Below are positions 18,154 through 26,803 of a stretch of DNA of 64,000 nt, piece after piece. This stretch comes from Sediminicola sp047612485 (GTDB lineage: Bacteria; Bacteroidota; Bacteroidia; Flavobacteriales; Flavobacteriaceae). How positions within the stretch are numbered: position 1 is the stretch's first letter; every line of letters begins with the position of its first letter. Where the stretch lies: positions 9,723 through 73,722 of the forward strand of contig JBLGAT010000003.1 in assembly GCA_047612485.1 (NCBI GenBank), given 5' to 3'. A model generated the notes under the pieces. It was not told the DNA's origin. It made no database searches and was given only the letters and a program-made list of their open reading frames with translations. A program made the position numbers and the translations under genes.

Positions 18154-18170
18154 CGCCATATTTAAGAATT

Positions 18171-18743
18171 ATGTTCCAATTAGGTAAAACCTTGGTGTCC
18201 GAGGAGATTATTGAGAAAGATTTTGTGTGCAATCTGAGTGCTTGCAAAGGAGGCTGTTGTGTTGATGGTGAGGCAGGGGCACCTTTAGAGGACAAGGAAA
18301 CGGAAATATTGGTGAATATTTATAGCGATGTCAAACCCTATTTAAGACCAGAGGGTATTGCAGCCATTGAGGAGCAGGGTGCATTTGTAAAGGGAGAGGA
18401 CGGAGAATGGGAAACCCCATTAGTGAACGGGAGTGAGTGTGCCTACGTGATTTTTTCCGACGAGGGCATTACCAAATGTGGTCTGGAAGTAGCCCATAAC
18501 CAAGGTGCCACTAAATGGAAAAAACCGGTCTCCTGTCAATTATACCCTGTTCGCATAAAGGAGTATACAGAATTTACAGCTGTGAACTACCATAAATGGG
18601 AAATATGTGATCCAGCCTGTGCGTTGGGTGCAGAGCTTCAGGTTCCTATCTATAAGTTTGTTAAGGAGGCGCTCATTAGTAAATTCGGGAACAAGTGGTA
18701 TGCTAAGTTGGAAGTCGTGGCAAATGAGCACATTAAATTGTAG
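18171..18743 (+). CDS. DUF3109 family protein
   Basis: A 190-residue cytoplasmic protein of a family conserved across Bacteroidota. It is Cys-rich: CNLSACKGGCC at the N-terminus (residues about 20-30), a mid-protein Cys (ITKCGLE), SCQLYP near 124 and ICDPACALG near 145. This spacing resembles metal- or iron-sulfur-binding proteins such as the YkgJ/CxxCxxCC group, but binding is not shown. The function is unknown. Its last 11 bp overlap the end of the convergent histidine kinase gene. Confidence 0.85.
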   Translation: MFQLGKTLVSEEIIEKDFVCNLSACKGGCCVDGEAGAPLEDKETEILVNIYSDVKPYLRPEGIAAIEEQGAFVKGEDGEWETPLVNGSECAYVIFSDEGITKCGLEVAHNQGATKWKKPVSCQLYPVRIKEYTEFTAVNYHKWEICDPACALGAELQVPIYKFVKEALISKFGNKWYAKLEVVANEHIKL

Positions 18744-20700
18744 GGATGTTCAAACTTATTTTAGTCCCACAAGGTTGGTTTTGGTCGTCATAAAGATCTA
18801 AAATATCCACTTTAAAGGAGTTTTGGTAGCCCTTGGAAAAATTGGCCAAACGCTCTTTGGTTATATCGAGGCCTACCGATTTACGTTTGATGACCCTATT
18901 TTTTTTAATTCTTTCTGAAGTTACCCGCCCAATACCATTATCGGTAATGGTTATAGAGGTGAAATTTTTGTTTTCCTTGCTTACGTGCAATTCTATTCTT
19001 TTTTCACCTTCTTTAGGCGATAGTCCATGCCAAATGGCATTCTCCAAAAAAGGTTGTAAGATCAAAGACGGTATTTTAAGGGTGTTTATATCTACATTTT
19101 CATCTATCACCACTTCGAAGTCGATCTCATTGGAAAATCTAATATTTTCAATATTCATATAAAGCTGAACGGTTTCCAGTTCATCTGCCACTGATATTTC
19201 CCTTATAGAGGAAGCTTCTAGAATTTTTCGGATCAGTTTGGAGAATTTATTGAGGTAGTGTACCGCATTTTTTTTCTCATTGTTGATAATGTATAGCTTT
19301 ATGGAGTTTAAGGAATTGAATAGGAAATGGGGATTCATCTGACTGCGGAGCATAGTGGATTCCAGGGTCAATAATTGTTTCTCGTTCTTTAATTGACGTT
19401 GGTAAAAAAGGATATAAAGGATACTCCCCAATAAAGCCAAGGCAAAACCACTGATCAACAATGTGGTTTGGTTCTTGCGCAATTTTAATTTAACGATCTC
19501 ATTTTCCTTGGCCAAAACCTCAATTTGGTTGATTTTTTTTTCAGTTTCCGAACGGTTGATCAGATCAGCAACATAACGTCTGTTTCTGTCATTTAATGTT
19601 CGCCTTTCTATCCATCTTGCCTTCTTGAAATAGTCCATGGAAGCCTCAAAATCGTTCTTTTTTGCACTTAGGTCCGATAAGAACACATAGGCCTCTTCCA
19701 TTTCACTGTCTAGATTGTAATTCTGCGCTATTTCGAATCCTTTGATTAGATTTTCCTTCGATTTGTCATATTGCAAAAGTTGTAAATACGTCCACCCAAT
19801 ATTTATATAGACCTCAGAAATGATTTCCATATTCCCCAATTCCAATGCAGGGTTAAGTAGGGATTCTAAGATGTGAAGCCCTTCTTCAATTTTGCCTTGG
19901 TGCACATATATGTGGGCAATCCCCAAGTTGGATTTTACGTTAATACTCTTGGAACTTATTTTTTCATTGTAGGCCAAAGCGTTAAAATAACTGCTCAGTG
20001 CCTCCTTTAATTTTCCTTGGGCCTCTAAGCTTTCTCCTATATCCTGGTAGTTAATGGCAATGCCCATGTTGTTTCCAAGTTCCTTTTCCAATCCCAGTGC
20101 TTCCATAAAACTTGGAATGGCAATATCCCACTGTTCCAAGGTTTTGTAGATCTTGCCTATTCTGTTCAGTGAAATGTTCATACTTTTTTTTATATCGTCG
20201 GAGGGGTTTTTTATTTTTTCTGCAAGGTCCGTGGCAAACTGGGCATTGTCCAGGGCAGATTGTATGGCATTCTTACTTAAATAGGCCGAACTAAGCATAT
20301 TTAAACTGTGGATTTTAAGTTCATCGCTATCCCCCAGTTTTGCGGCTATCAAGGCCTCTTGGTGCTGGTCTATTGCCTTATCGAATAAAGATAGGTTCTG
20401 GTGGAACGTGCCCAATTGGTTTAAGGCATAAGATTCCCCAGTATGGTAATTCTTTTTTCGGGACGAACTGATGAAATAATTTAGCAGTAAAGTATCATTG
20501 AGTGCAGGTTTTAGTGCTGTCTCCAATTCTATATAGGCACTAGGTTTTTTTTTTAATATGTTATCGACTACAATTTTAAACTCGCTAGGAATTTCTTGAG
20601 CGTGGCCCAAGGGCAGTAGTGAAATGGCAAGAATCAAGGTCAAGACCAATTTCTTTGAACAGGGGAAAGAGTATCTGAGGGATGTATTTTTTTTTAACAT
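18733..20700 (-). CDS. TPR-containing sensor histidine kinase (LytS/YehU type)
   Basis: A 655-residue sensor. In order: a signal peptide (ending LPLGHAQE), about eight tetratricopeptide repeats in the periplasm (residues 60-370), one TM helix (LLISGFALALLGSILYILF, near 410), a short coiled coil, a His_kinase domain with the phosphoacceptor in MNPHFLFNSLNSIK, and a HATPase domain with ILQPFLENAIWHGL and DNGIGR. It is the cognate of the LytTR regulator 19 bp upstream. Such pairs are common in Flavobacteriia, and the ligand is unknown. The gene's end overlaps the DUF3109 gene by 11 bp. Confidence 0.9.
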   Translation of the reverse strand: MLKKNTSLRYSFPCSKKLVLTLILAISLLPLGHAQEIPSEFKIVVDNILKKKPSAYIELETALKPALNDTLLLNYFISSSRKKNYHTGESYALNQLGTFHQNLSLFDKAIDQHQEALIAAKLGDSDELKIHSLNMLSSAYLSKNAIQSALDNAQFATDLAEKIKNPSDDIKKSMNISLNRIGKIYKTLEQWDIAIPSFMEALGLEKELGNNMGIAINYQDIGESLEAQGKLKEALSSYFNALAYNEKISSKSINVKSNLGIAHIYVHQGKIEEGLHILESLLNPALELGNMEIISEVYINIGWTYLQLLQYDKSKENLIKGFEIAQNYNLDSEMEEAYVFLSDLSAKKNDFEASMDYFKKARWIERRTLNDRNRRYVADLINRSETEKKINQIEVLAKENEIVKLKLRKNQTTLLISGFALALLGSILYILFYQRQLKNEKQLLTLESTMLRSQMNPHFLFNSLNSIKLYIINNEKKNAVHYLNKFSKLIRKILEASSIREISVADELETVQLYMNIENIRFSNEIDFEVVIDENVDINTLKIPSLILQPFLENAIWHGLSPKEGEKRIELHVSKENKNFTSITITDNGIGRVTSERIKKNRVIKRKSVGLDITKERLANFSKGYQNSFKVDILDLYDDQNQPCGTKISLNIPTI

Positions 20701-20719
20701 GGGAAAACCTAACTATTTC

Positions 20720-21454
20720 TTATAACATATCTAGGAAATCAGATCTTTTCTGGCGAGAAACAGGGATTTTATGATCGGATTGCAACACAACATAACCGTC
20801 TGTTTTCAGGAATTCCTTTATTTTGTTAAGGTTGATAATGTATGAGTTGTGGACCCGAAAGAAATTTTCTTTCGGCAACATTTCATTGACCTCCTTTAAT
20901 TTTTTGGTGAGAAGTATCTTTTGTCCGTCACTAAGATATAAAGTGGTGTAATTACCGTCGGACTCTGCATAGAGCACCTCGTCATTTTCAAGAAATAGTA
21001 ATCTTCCGTCCGTATTGATCGTTATTTTCTTTTGAATTGCATTTGAGTTGAAATTCATCAAGATTTTTTCCAATTTATCGGCGTTGAAATGTTTAAGGTT
21101 GAATTTTTTGATTTTAGCAATAGTTTCGTTAAGGTCATCGCTGTCTATTGGTTTTAACAAATAGTCTATAGCTTCATTTTTCAACGCTTTGATGGCGTAT
21201 TGGTTGTAAGCCGTTGTGATAACTACAGGAAAGTCTTTATTGGTGATCTTTTGAATGAACTGAAAGCCATCCATGGCGGGCATTTCAATATCCAGGAAAA
21301 GGCAATCCGGAGTGTTCTTCTCCAAATATTCCAAGGCCTCAAAAGGATTGGTAAAGGAAGCCACAACCTTTATCTCACTGCTAAAGTTCGTTAGTTCCCA
21401 CGACAAACCTTGTATCGCTTTTATTTCATCATCTACAATTACTGCTTCTAACAT
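20720..21454 (-). CDS. LytTR-family response regulator
   Basis: A 244-residue two-component regulator. The receiver domain (residues 1-120) has the acidic pair in VDDE, the phosphoacceptor Asp in DCLFLDIEMPAMDG (about 56) and Lys in LLKPID (about 102). The C-terminal LytTR DNA-binding domain (about 140-244) contains ESDGNYTTLYL and FFRVHNSYIINLNKI. It is transcribed first, directly followed by the TPR kinase gene, so the pair forms an operon. Confidence 0.92.
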   Translation of the reverse strand: MLEAVIVDDEIKAIQGLSWELTNFSSEIKVVASFTNPFEALEYLEKNTPDCLFLDIEMPAMDGFQFIQKITNKDFPVVITTAYNQYAIKALKNEAIDYLLKPIDSDDLNETIAKIKKFNLKHFNADKLEKILMNFNSNAIQKKITINTDGRLLFLENDEVLYAESDGNYTTLYLSDGQKILLTKKLKEVNEMLPKENFFRVHNSYIINLNKIKEFLKTDGYVVLQSDHKIPVSRQKRSDFLDML

Positions 21455-21858
21455 CTATAATGGATAAACTTAAACTTAATTCTTGTTACAATATGTAGGC
21501 CCGTATCAAAATGGAAATGAGGTGAAGGGACCTTCAAAGATATGTGATTCAATAATGTTTAAAAGTAGTCAATAATTGGACTTAAAGCCAGCAATCCCAG
21601 TGAATTTTCCTTGTCCTAATGTAAAGCATAAGATAAAAAATGAATGTCCAGTTTAGGCTGCTATATATACAAAAATACAGACCATCCATACATATGACCG
21701 CTAAAAGGTCCCGTTTAACAGCTATATTCATTGTCTTATTGAAAATGATGTCAGGTTTTTTTTAGCTTAAAGGATTGATAACTAATTGAGGAGGCAAAGT
21801 TCCTTAGGTGATTTGAACTGATTATAGCACCGAGCATCAGAATGTAAATGGCAGAATT

Positions 21859-22017
21859 ATGCAGAAGTGTTTAATTTTATTTTCCATACTGGTAGCTATA
21901 TTGATTTTTGCAAGCTTAACGGCTGATAACAATGTTTTGGAGAAGCCTCAAACTGTCAATGTGGATAATAGGGGCATGGATGATCTTTTGAAGAAAGATA
22001 TAGAGGATACTTACTAA
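21859..22017 (+). CDS. Possible 52-residue secreted or membrane-anchored peptide
   Basis: ATG 21859 opens a 52-codon frame with a signal-like N-terminus (MQKCLILFSILVAILIFASL) followed by a polar acidic tail ending in KKDIEDTY. The hydrophobic stretch and the change of composition look like a real exported small protein. No homologue is recognised and no good promoter is seen, so this is tentative. Confidence 0.35.
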   Translation: MQKCLILFSILVAILIFASLTADNNVLEKPQTVNVDNRGMDDLLKKDIEDTY

Positions 22018-22347
22018 AGCTTGGCCAACTAATAAGTTGTTTATTGCCATTGGTGTCCAGTAAAAGTACAAAGTAGTACTAAGTTTTTGAGTTAATGAAA
22101 CTGTCAGGCCATAAGTGCGACCCAATGCAGTGTGTTTTGAATTAAACATACGCATGTAAGGTTAAAGCCTTACTTAGTGGAGATGCAAACTATTGGAATA
22201 CATACCTAACCAACGTGTTGGTTTTGGAAATCTGTTTGGTTATAAGGTTTCGGGGGAACTACCTAAATCATCAGATCCATTTATGGTAATATTGAATATA
22301 CTATTCATTGAAGGGTCGTAAGGTTTGGCAGTATCATTTAAGAATTA

Positions 22348-22386
22348 GCAAAGGAGCAACTTGGAAAAGTTGCTCCTTTTGTTTTG
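22348..22386 (+). terminator. Strong terminator with no assigned gene
   Basis: AAAGGAGCAACTT (22350-22362) pairs perfectly with AAGTTGCTCCTTT (22367-22379) around a GGAA loop, followed by a T-rich tail. The nearest upstream ORF on the plus strand ends at 22017, so it ends either that transcript or an unannotated RNA. Confidence 0.75.
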
Positions 22387-22472
22387 GAGTAAACCAAAAG
22401 GTCTAATTTTTAATACTTTTTGGTTTATTTTTTTTAATCCTTTTTGTTGAATTTTGCGATAGAACTTATTAT

Positions 22473-22524
22473 AAATCTACTGTTTTCCATAAAGGCAACA
22501 AACATCGCTGGCGAGCGTAGATTT
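22473..22524 (+). other. Possible structured leader element upstream of nrdB
   Basis: AAATCTA (22473-22479) pairs with TAGATTT (22518-22524). Directly stacked inside its 3' arm is a small hairpin, CGCT-GGCG-AGCG (22506-22517). The element ends about 135 bp before the nrdB start. It does not match a riboswitch class I know. Confidence 0.25.
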
Positions 22525-22544
22525 CAACATGCAGTGTTAAAAAC

Positions 22545-22578
22545 TTTGTTATTTAAATGATGAAACAACCTATGTTTA
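22545..22578 (+). promoter_or_regulatory. Possible promoter of nrdB
   Basis: TTTG (22545-22548) and TATGTTTA (22571-22578) are 22 bp apart, close to the Bacteroidota consensus with one mismatch in the -7 element. It would give a leader of about 75 bases. Confidence 0.3.
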
Positions 22579-22659
22579 TTGCTTACATTTTTCAATCTTT
22601 GTTACTCCCAGAGTAGGGGTGAAGATCACCCTAACACGCAAATACTTAAATCAGAACAT

Positions 22660-23646
22660 ATGTCAACAGCAGTAGAGCCCATTTTGAAGGAAAACAAGAA
22701 TAGATTTGTGATCTTTCCTATCCAACACCACGACCTTTGGGAATGGTACAAGAAATGTGAGGCCTGTTTTTGGACCGCTGAGGAAATAGATCTACATCAA
22801 GATCCAATTGATTGGAACACAAAGTTGAATGATGATGAACGATATTTTATTAAGCATATCTTAGCTTTCTTTGCGGCCTCTGATGGAATTGTAAACGAAA
22901 ATTTAGCAGAAAACTTTGTTAGCGAAGTACAGTATTCAGAAGCTAAATTTTTCTATGGTTTTCAAATAATGATGGAAAATATCCATTCCGAGACCTATTC
23001 CCTGTTGATTGACAACTACGTTAAGGACGAGAAAGAAAAAAATCTTCTTTTCAACGCCATAGATAATTTCCCAGCTATTAAGAAAAAGGCAGATTGGGCC
23101 TTGAAATGGATTGAATCTCCAAGTTTTGCCGAAAGATTGATAGCATTTGCAGCTGTAGAGGGAATTTTCTTTTCCGGCGCTTTCTGTTCCATCTTTTGGT
23201 TAAAGAAAAGAGGACTTATGCCAGGGCTTACATTTTCCAATGAACTTATATCTAGGGATGAAGGAATGCATTGTGATTATGCGGTGCATTTACACAACCA
23301 TCATTTGATTAATAAGGTTCCTAAAGCACGTATTACAGAAATCCTTGTGGATGCTTTGAATATTGAACGTGAATTTATTACAGAATCACTTCCGGCAAGT
23401 CTAATTGGGATGAACTCTAAGTTGATGACCCAATACCTGGAATTTGTAACGGATAGATTATTGGTTGAACTGGACTGTGAGAGAGTCTATAACTCATCCA
23501 ATCCATTCGATTTTATGGATATGATTTCGTTACAGGGAAAAACCAACTTTTTCGAAAAAAGAGTTTCCGAATATCAAAAGGCCGGTGTTTTGAACAAGGA
23601 AAAGGATACTGATAATAAGAAACTTAGTTTCGACGCTGACTTTTAA
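22660..23646 (+). CDS. nrdB: Ribonucleoside-diphosphate reductase small (beta) subunit
   Basis: A 328-residue class Ia ribonucleotide reductase radical subunit, which generates the tyrosyl radical used by NrdA to make deoxyribonucleotides. The diiron and radical site is intact: the motif ENIHSETYSL gives Glu, His at +3 and the radical Tyr at +7, and further ligands lie in FAAVEGIFFSG and SRDEGMHCDYAVHL. ATG 22660 (MSTAVEPIL) was chosen over an upstream TTG at 22579 because the 27 extra residues look non-coding and a -7 element ends at that TTG. It is followed by a terminator and then nrdA. Confidence 0.93.
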   Translation: MSTAVEPILKENKNRFVIFPIQHHDLWEWYKKCEACFWTAEEIDLHQDPIDWNTKLNDDERYFIKHILAFFAASDGIVNENLAENFVSEVQYSEAKFFYGFQIMMENIHSETYSLLIDNYVKDEKEKNLLFNAIDNFPAIKKKADWALKWIESPSFAERLIAFAAVEGIFFSGAFCSIFWLKKRGLMPGLTFSNELISRDEGMHCDYAVHLHNHHLINKVPKARITEILVDALNIEREFITESLPASLIGMNSKLMTQYLEFVTDRLLVELDCERVYNSSNPFDFMDMISLQGKTNFFEKRVSEYQKAGVLNKEKDTDNKKLSFDADF

Positions 23647-23665
23647 TCTAGGCATATAATAATCA

Positions 23666-23688
23666 GCCCCTTGAAAAAGGGGTTTTTG
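23666..23688 (+). terminator. Short terminator after nrdB
   Basis: CCCCTT-GAAA-AAGGGG forms a 6-bp stem with a GNRA loop, followed by five T. It is weak enough to let some transcription through to nrdA. Confidence 0.6.
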
Positions 23689-23861
23689 AGCCCTTTGATT
23701 AAAATGTTAAGGAAAACCAAAATTATACAAATCGACTGTTTTGGTCAATAGGCGTCGGTTTTATTAGCCCCTTTTGTCTATCGGACAAAAAACTTTATAA
23801 AGGAGAGTGGGAACTAGTTAATGACCAAAAAATATTCGTTTCATTTAAATAATTGTAGCAC

Positions 23862-26345
23862 ATGTTTGTTGTAAAAAGAGATGGCAGAAAAGAGCCGATG
23901 ATGTTCGATAAGATCACGGCCAGGGTAAGAAAATTATGTTATGGCCTTAATGGTTTGGTAGATCCTGTAAAGGTTGCCATGCGGGTTATTGAAGGCTTGT
24001 ACGATGGGGTGACTACCTCAGAATTGGATAATCTTGCAGCTGAGATTGCCGCTACCATGACAACGACGCATCCGGATTATGCTAAATTGGCTGCCCGTAT
24101 CTCCATTTCAAATTTACATAAGAACACCAAAAAATCATTCTCTGAAACGATGAAGGATTTATATGTGTATGTAAATCCAAGAAATGGAAAAAAGGCACCT
24201 TTATTATCGGACGAAGTGTACAAGGTGATTGAGGAGAATGCAGAAGTATTGGACTCCACCATTATTTATAACCGCGATTTTGGCTACGATTATTTCGGTT
24301 TTAAAACATTGGAACGCTCATATCTTTTAAAGCTTAATGGTAAAATAGCAGAACGCCCCCAACATATGTTGATGCGGGTTTCTATAGGGATACATCTAAA
24401 CGATTTGGAGGCTGCAGTTGAAACCTATGAGTTGATGTCCAAAAAGTTCTTTACCCATGCCACGCCAACCTTGTTCAACGCAGGGATGCCAAAGCCACAA
24501 ATGTCCTCTTGCTTTTTATTGGCCATGAAGGACGATAGTATTGATGGTATTTATGATACGTTAAAGCAGACAGCCAAGATCTCCCAATCTGCTGGGGGCA
24601 TTGGCCTGTCTATCCATAACGTAAGGGCAACAGGCTCTTATATTGCGGGGACCAATGGAACGTCAAATGGAATTGTTCCCATGCTTCAGGTTTTTAATGA
24701 CACGGCAAGATATGTAGACCAGGGTGGCGGAAAACGTAAAGGTAGTTTTGCAATTTATGTTGAGCCATGGCATGCAGATATCTTTGATTTCTTGGATCTG
24801 AAAAAGAACCATGGTAAGGAAGAAATGCGCGCTAGGGATCTTTTTTATGCCATGTGGATTCCAGACTTGTTCATGAAAAGGGTAGAGGCCAATGAGGATT
24901 GGACCCTAATGTGTCCCAATGAGTGTCCAAACCTGTTCAATATCCATAGTGAAGAATTTGATGCCTTGTATTTGAAATATGAAGCAGAGGATAAAGGAAG
25001 AAAGACCATTAAGGCACGTGAGCTTTGGGAAAAAATTCTAGAGTCCCAAATAGAGACCGGTACGCCGTATATGTTGTACAAAGATGCTGCCAATAGAAAA
25101 AGTAATCAAAAAAATCTTGGAACCATACGTTCTTCCAATCTATGTACGGAGATCATGGAATATACCTCTCCTGACGAAGTAGCCGTATGTAACCTAGCAT
25201 CTATTGCATTGCCTATGTTCATAAAAAACGGGGAGTTTGATCACAAGGAGCTTTTCCGTGTTACCAAAAGGGTTACTAAAAACCTGAATAGGGTAATAGA
25301 TAGGAACTACTATCCTGTTAAGGAGGCAGAAAATTCAAATATGCGCCATAGGCCAATCGGTTTAGGAGTACAGGGACTGGCGGATGCCTTTATTATGCTT
25401 CGATTGCCATTTACCAGTGAGGAAGCTAAAAAATTGAATCAAGAGATTTTTGAAACTTTATACTTTGCGGCAGTAACGGCATCTATGGAACAAGCTAAAG
25501 TAGAAGGACCTTATTCAACCTATGAAGGTTCTCCAATGTCCAATGGTGAATTTCAACACAATTTGTGGGGCATCAAAGATGAAGAACTGTCTGGCAGATG
25601 GGATTGGGCAAAGCTTCGGAAAGAGGTGAAGAAAAGTGGTGTACGCAACTCATTGTTGGTAGCCCCAATGCCAACGGCTTCCACTTCCCAAATATTGGGT
25701 AATAATGAATGTTTCGAACCCTATACATCCAACATCTATACCCGAAGAGTATTGTCAGGGGAATTTATTGTAGTAAACAAGCATTTATTGGAAGATTTGG
25801 TGGGCCTTGGTCTTTGGAACGAGAACATGAAACAAGAACTAATGAGGGCCAATGGTTCTGTGCAGGATATAGACGGTATTCCGGAGGATATTAAAGAATT
25901 GTACAAGACTGTTTGGGAGTTGAGCATGAAGGATATCATTGATATGTCCAGACATAGAGGATATTTTATCGATCAGAGCCAATCTTTGAATTTGTTCTTG
26001 GAAAACGCCAATTATGCAAAACTTACCTCAATGCACTTTTATGCCTGGAAAAGTGGACTTAAGACTGGAATGTATTATTTGAGGACAAAGGCTGCCGTAG
26101 ATGCCATTAAATTTACTTTGGACAACAGTAAAAAGGAGGAAGTACCAGCTATTGAAGCTGATGAGTCTGAGGTTTTAGCTACTGCAACCGTAATACCGGA
26201 AACAAAGACTGCGGTAGAAGTGGCCGCGATTCCGGTTCAGCAAGATGTTGATGTTAAGCCAATGAGTGCAGCAGAAATGAAAGCATTGATAGCACAGGCA
26301 AAAGCAAGTGAAGGAGATGATGACTGTTTAATGTGTGGGTCTTAA
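23862..26345 (+). CDS. nrdA: Ribonucleoside-diphosphate reductase large (alpha) subunit
   Basis: An 827-residue catalytic subunit. The N-terminal ATP-cone (MFVVKRDGRKEPMMFDKI, residues 1-90) implies allosteric activity control by ATP/dATP. The active-site Cys is in MSSCFLL (Cys 217), and the partner Cys and catalytic Asn/Glu are in NLCTEIMEY. The loop carrying the thiyl radical Cys is EVAVCNLASI, and the radical-transfer region follows MPTASTSQILGNNECFEPY. The C-terminal DDCLMCGS supplies the swinging thiol pair. A flexible Ala/Val/Glu-rich linker of about 60 residues precedes that tail. Forms class Ia reductase with the adjacent nrdB. Confidence 0.95.
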   Translation: MFVVKRDGRKEPMMFDKITARVRKLCYGLNGLVDPVKVAMRVIEGLYDGVTTSELDNLAAEIAATMTTTHPDYAKLAARISISNLHKNTKKSFSETMKDLYVYVNPRNGKKAPLLSDEVYKVIEENAEVLDSTIIYNRDFGYDYFGFKTLERSYLLKLNGKIAERPQHMLMRVSIGIHLNDLEAAVETYELMSKKFFTHATPTLFNAGMPKPQMSSCFLLAMKDDSIDGIYDTLKQTAKISQSAGGIGLSIHNVRATGSYIAGTNGTSNGIVPMLQVFNDTARYVDQGGGKRKGSFAIYVEPWHADIFDFLDLKKNHGKEEMRARDLFYAMWIPDLFMKRVEANEDWTLMCPNECPNLFNIHSEEFDALYLKYEAEDKGRKTIKARELWEKILESQIETGTPYMLYKDAANRKSNQKNLGTIRSSNLCTEIMEYTSPDEVAVCNLASIALPMFIKNGEFDHKELFRVTKRVTKNLNRVIDRNYYPVKEAENSNMRHRPIGLGVQGLADAFIMLRLPFTSEEAKKLNQEIFETLYFAAVTASMEQAKVEGPYSTYEGSPMSNGEFQHNLWGIKDEELSGRWDWAKLRKEVKKSGVRNSLLVAPMPTASTSQILGNNECFEPYTSNIYTRRVLSGEFIVVNKHLLEDLVGLGLWNENMKQELMRANGSVQDIDGIPEDIKELYKTVWELSMKDIIDMSRHRGYFIDQSQSLNLFLENANYAKLTSMHFYAWKSGLKTGMYYLRTKAAVDAIKFTLDNSKKEEVPAIEADESEVLATATVIPETKTAVEVAAIPVQQDVDVKPMSAAEMKALIAQAKASEGDDDCLMCGS

Positions 26346-26401
26346 TATACTATTTGAACTTTATCTCATACACTAGAAAGACATAGATCACGGGATTTAA
26401 T

Positions 26402-26453
26402 AAAATACCTCGAGGTGAGTGACCAGAAATGGTACTTCTCGAGGTATTTTTTT
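26402..26453 (+). terminator. Terminator of nrdA
   Basis: AAAATACCTCGAG (26402-26414) pairs with CTCGAGGTATTTT, followed by a continuous T-run. The stem has 12 perfect pairs and a long loop. Confidence 0.85.
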
Positions 26454-26491
26454 GTAGCCTATCCACTAAGGAGTTAAAAATAATGGGGAAA

Positions 26492-26581
26492 TTATTTTTT
26501 CTTTATAAAGCTGTGATAAACTAGTTTGGCGCTCACGAATAAAACCGCGTAAACCCCTAGCATAAATAGATGATGTTCCAT
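26492..26581 (-). CDS. Possible 29-residue single-helix membrane peptide
   Basis: On the minus strand ATG 26581 opens a 29-codon frame with one hydrophobic segment (FMLGVYAVLFVSAKLVY) between a polar N-terminus (MEHHL) and a basic end (HSFIKKK). This composition is that of a single-pass membrane peptide. The 20 bases just upstream of the start fold into a 7-bp hairpin (ACACCCG-TCTAAA-CAGGTGT on the minus strand) that could hide or expose the start. No homologue is recalled with certainty. Confidence 0.4.
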   Translation of the reverse strand: MEHHLFMLGVYAVLFVSAKLVYHSFIKKK

Positions 26582-26715
26582 AACACCTGTTTAGACGGGT
26601 GTCAGTGGAAGAAACTTACTAAACGAAATGTTAAATATCTGAAAAACAGAATTATAGTGGTTTTTTAGGAAGCATTTCTTTCCTTTTAGGCGGTGTTTAA
26701 TACTATTGAAAATAG

Positions 26716-26758
26716 TAAAAGCCCTTCCATACTGCAATTGTATATGGAAGGGCTTTCC
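26716..26758 (-). terminator. Terminator of the GMC oxidoreductase operon
   Basis: AAAGCCCTTCCATA pairs with TATGGAAGGGCTTT (26743-26756). On the minus strand the stem is followed by a TTTTACTATT tail. It lies about 45 bp beyond the stop of the small-subunit gene. Confidence 0.75.
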
Positions 26759-26803
26759 TAAAAAAACAAAAGGCTTTGCCTTAAGTGTTATCAACAATCA
26801 TCT

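Larger units (their letters stand above)
21455..22659. other. 1.2-kb stretch with no recognised gene apart from one possible small ORF
   Basis: This is the longest non-coding stretch of the window, between the LytTR operon and nrdB. I find one plausible 52-codon ORF (21859-22017), a strong terminator (22348-22386), a 16-bp palindrome (AACCAACGTGTTGGTT, 22208-22223), a structured segment (22473-22524) and a weak promoter before nrdB. No tRNA, rRNA, riboswitch class or mobile-element remnant was recognised. The terminator implies a transcript of unknown nature upstream of it. Confidence 0.5.
26346..26803. other. 458-bp spacer between nrdA and the GMC operon
   Basis: The spacer holds the nrdA terminator, the terminator of the minus-strand GMC operon and, between them, a possible 29-residue membrane peptide gene on the minus strand (26492-26581). 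I saw nothing else in it. Confidence 0.6.

Noticed and set aside
21916..22155. Minus-strand open frame of 79 codons in the gap before nrdB
   Set aside because: It is antisense to the better plus-strand small ORF and its composition is not protein-like.
22208..22223. AACCAACGTGTTGGTT palindrome as an operator for nrdB
   Set aside because: It lies about 440 bp upstream of nrdB with a strong terminator in between, so it cannot be assigned to that gene.
22579..22659. N-terminal extension of NrdB from TTG 22579
   Set aside because: The extra 27 residues do not resemble NrdB, and the ATG at 22660 gives the normal family start.
22441..22660. Cobalamin riboswitch upstream of the ribonucleotide reductase genes
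   Set aside because: No B12-box core is visible, and the encoded enzyme is class Ia, which does not use cobalamin.
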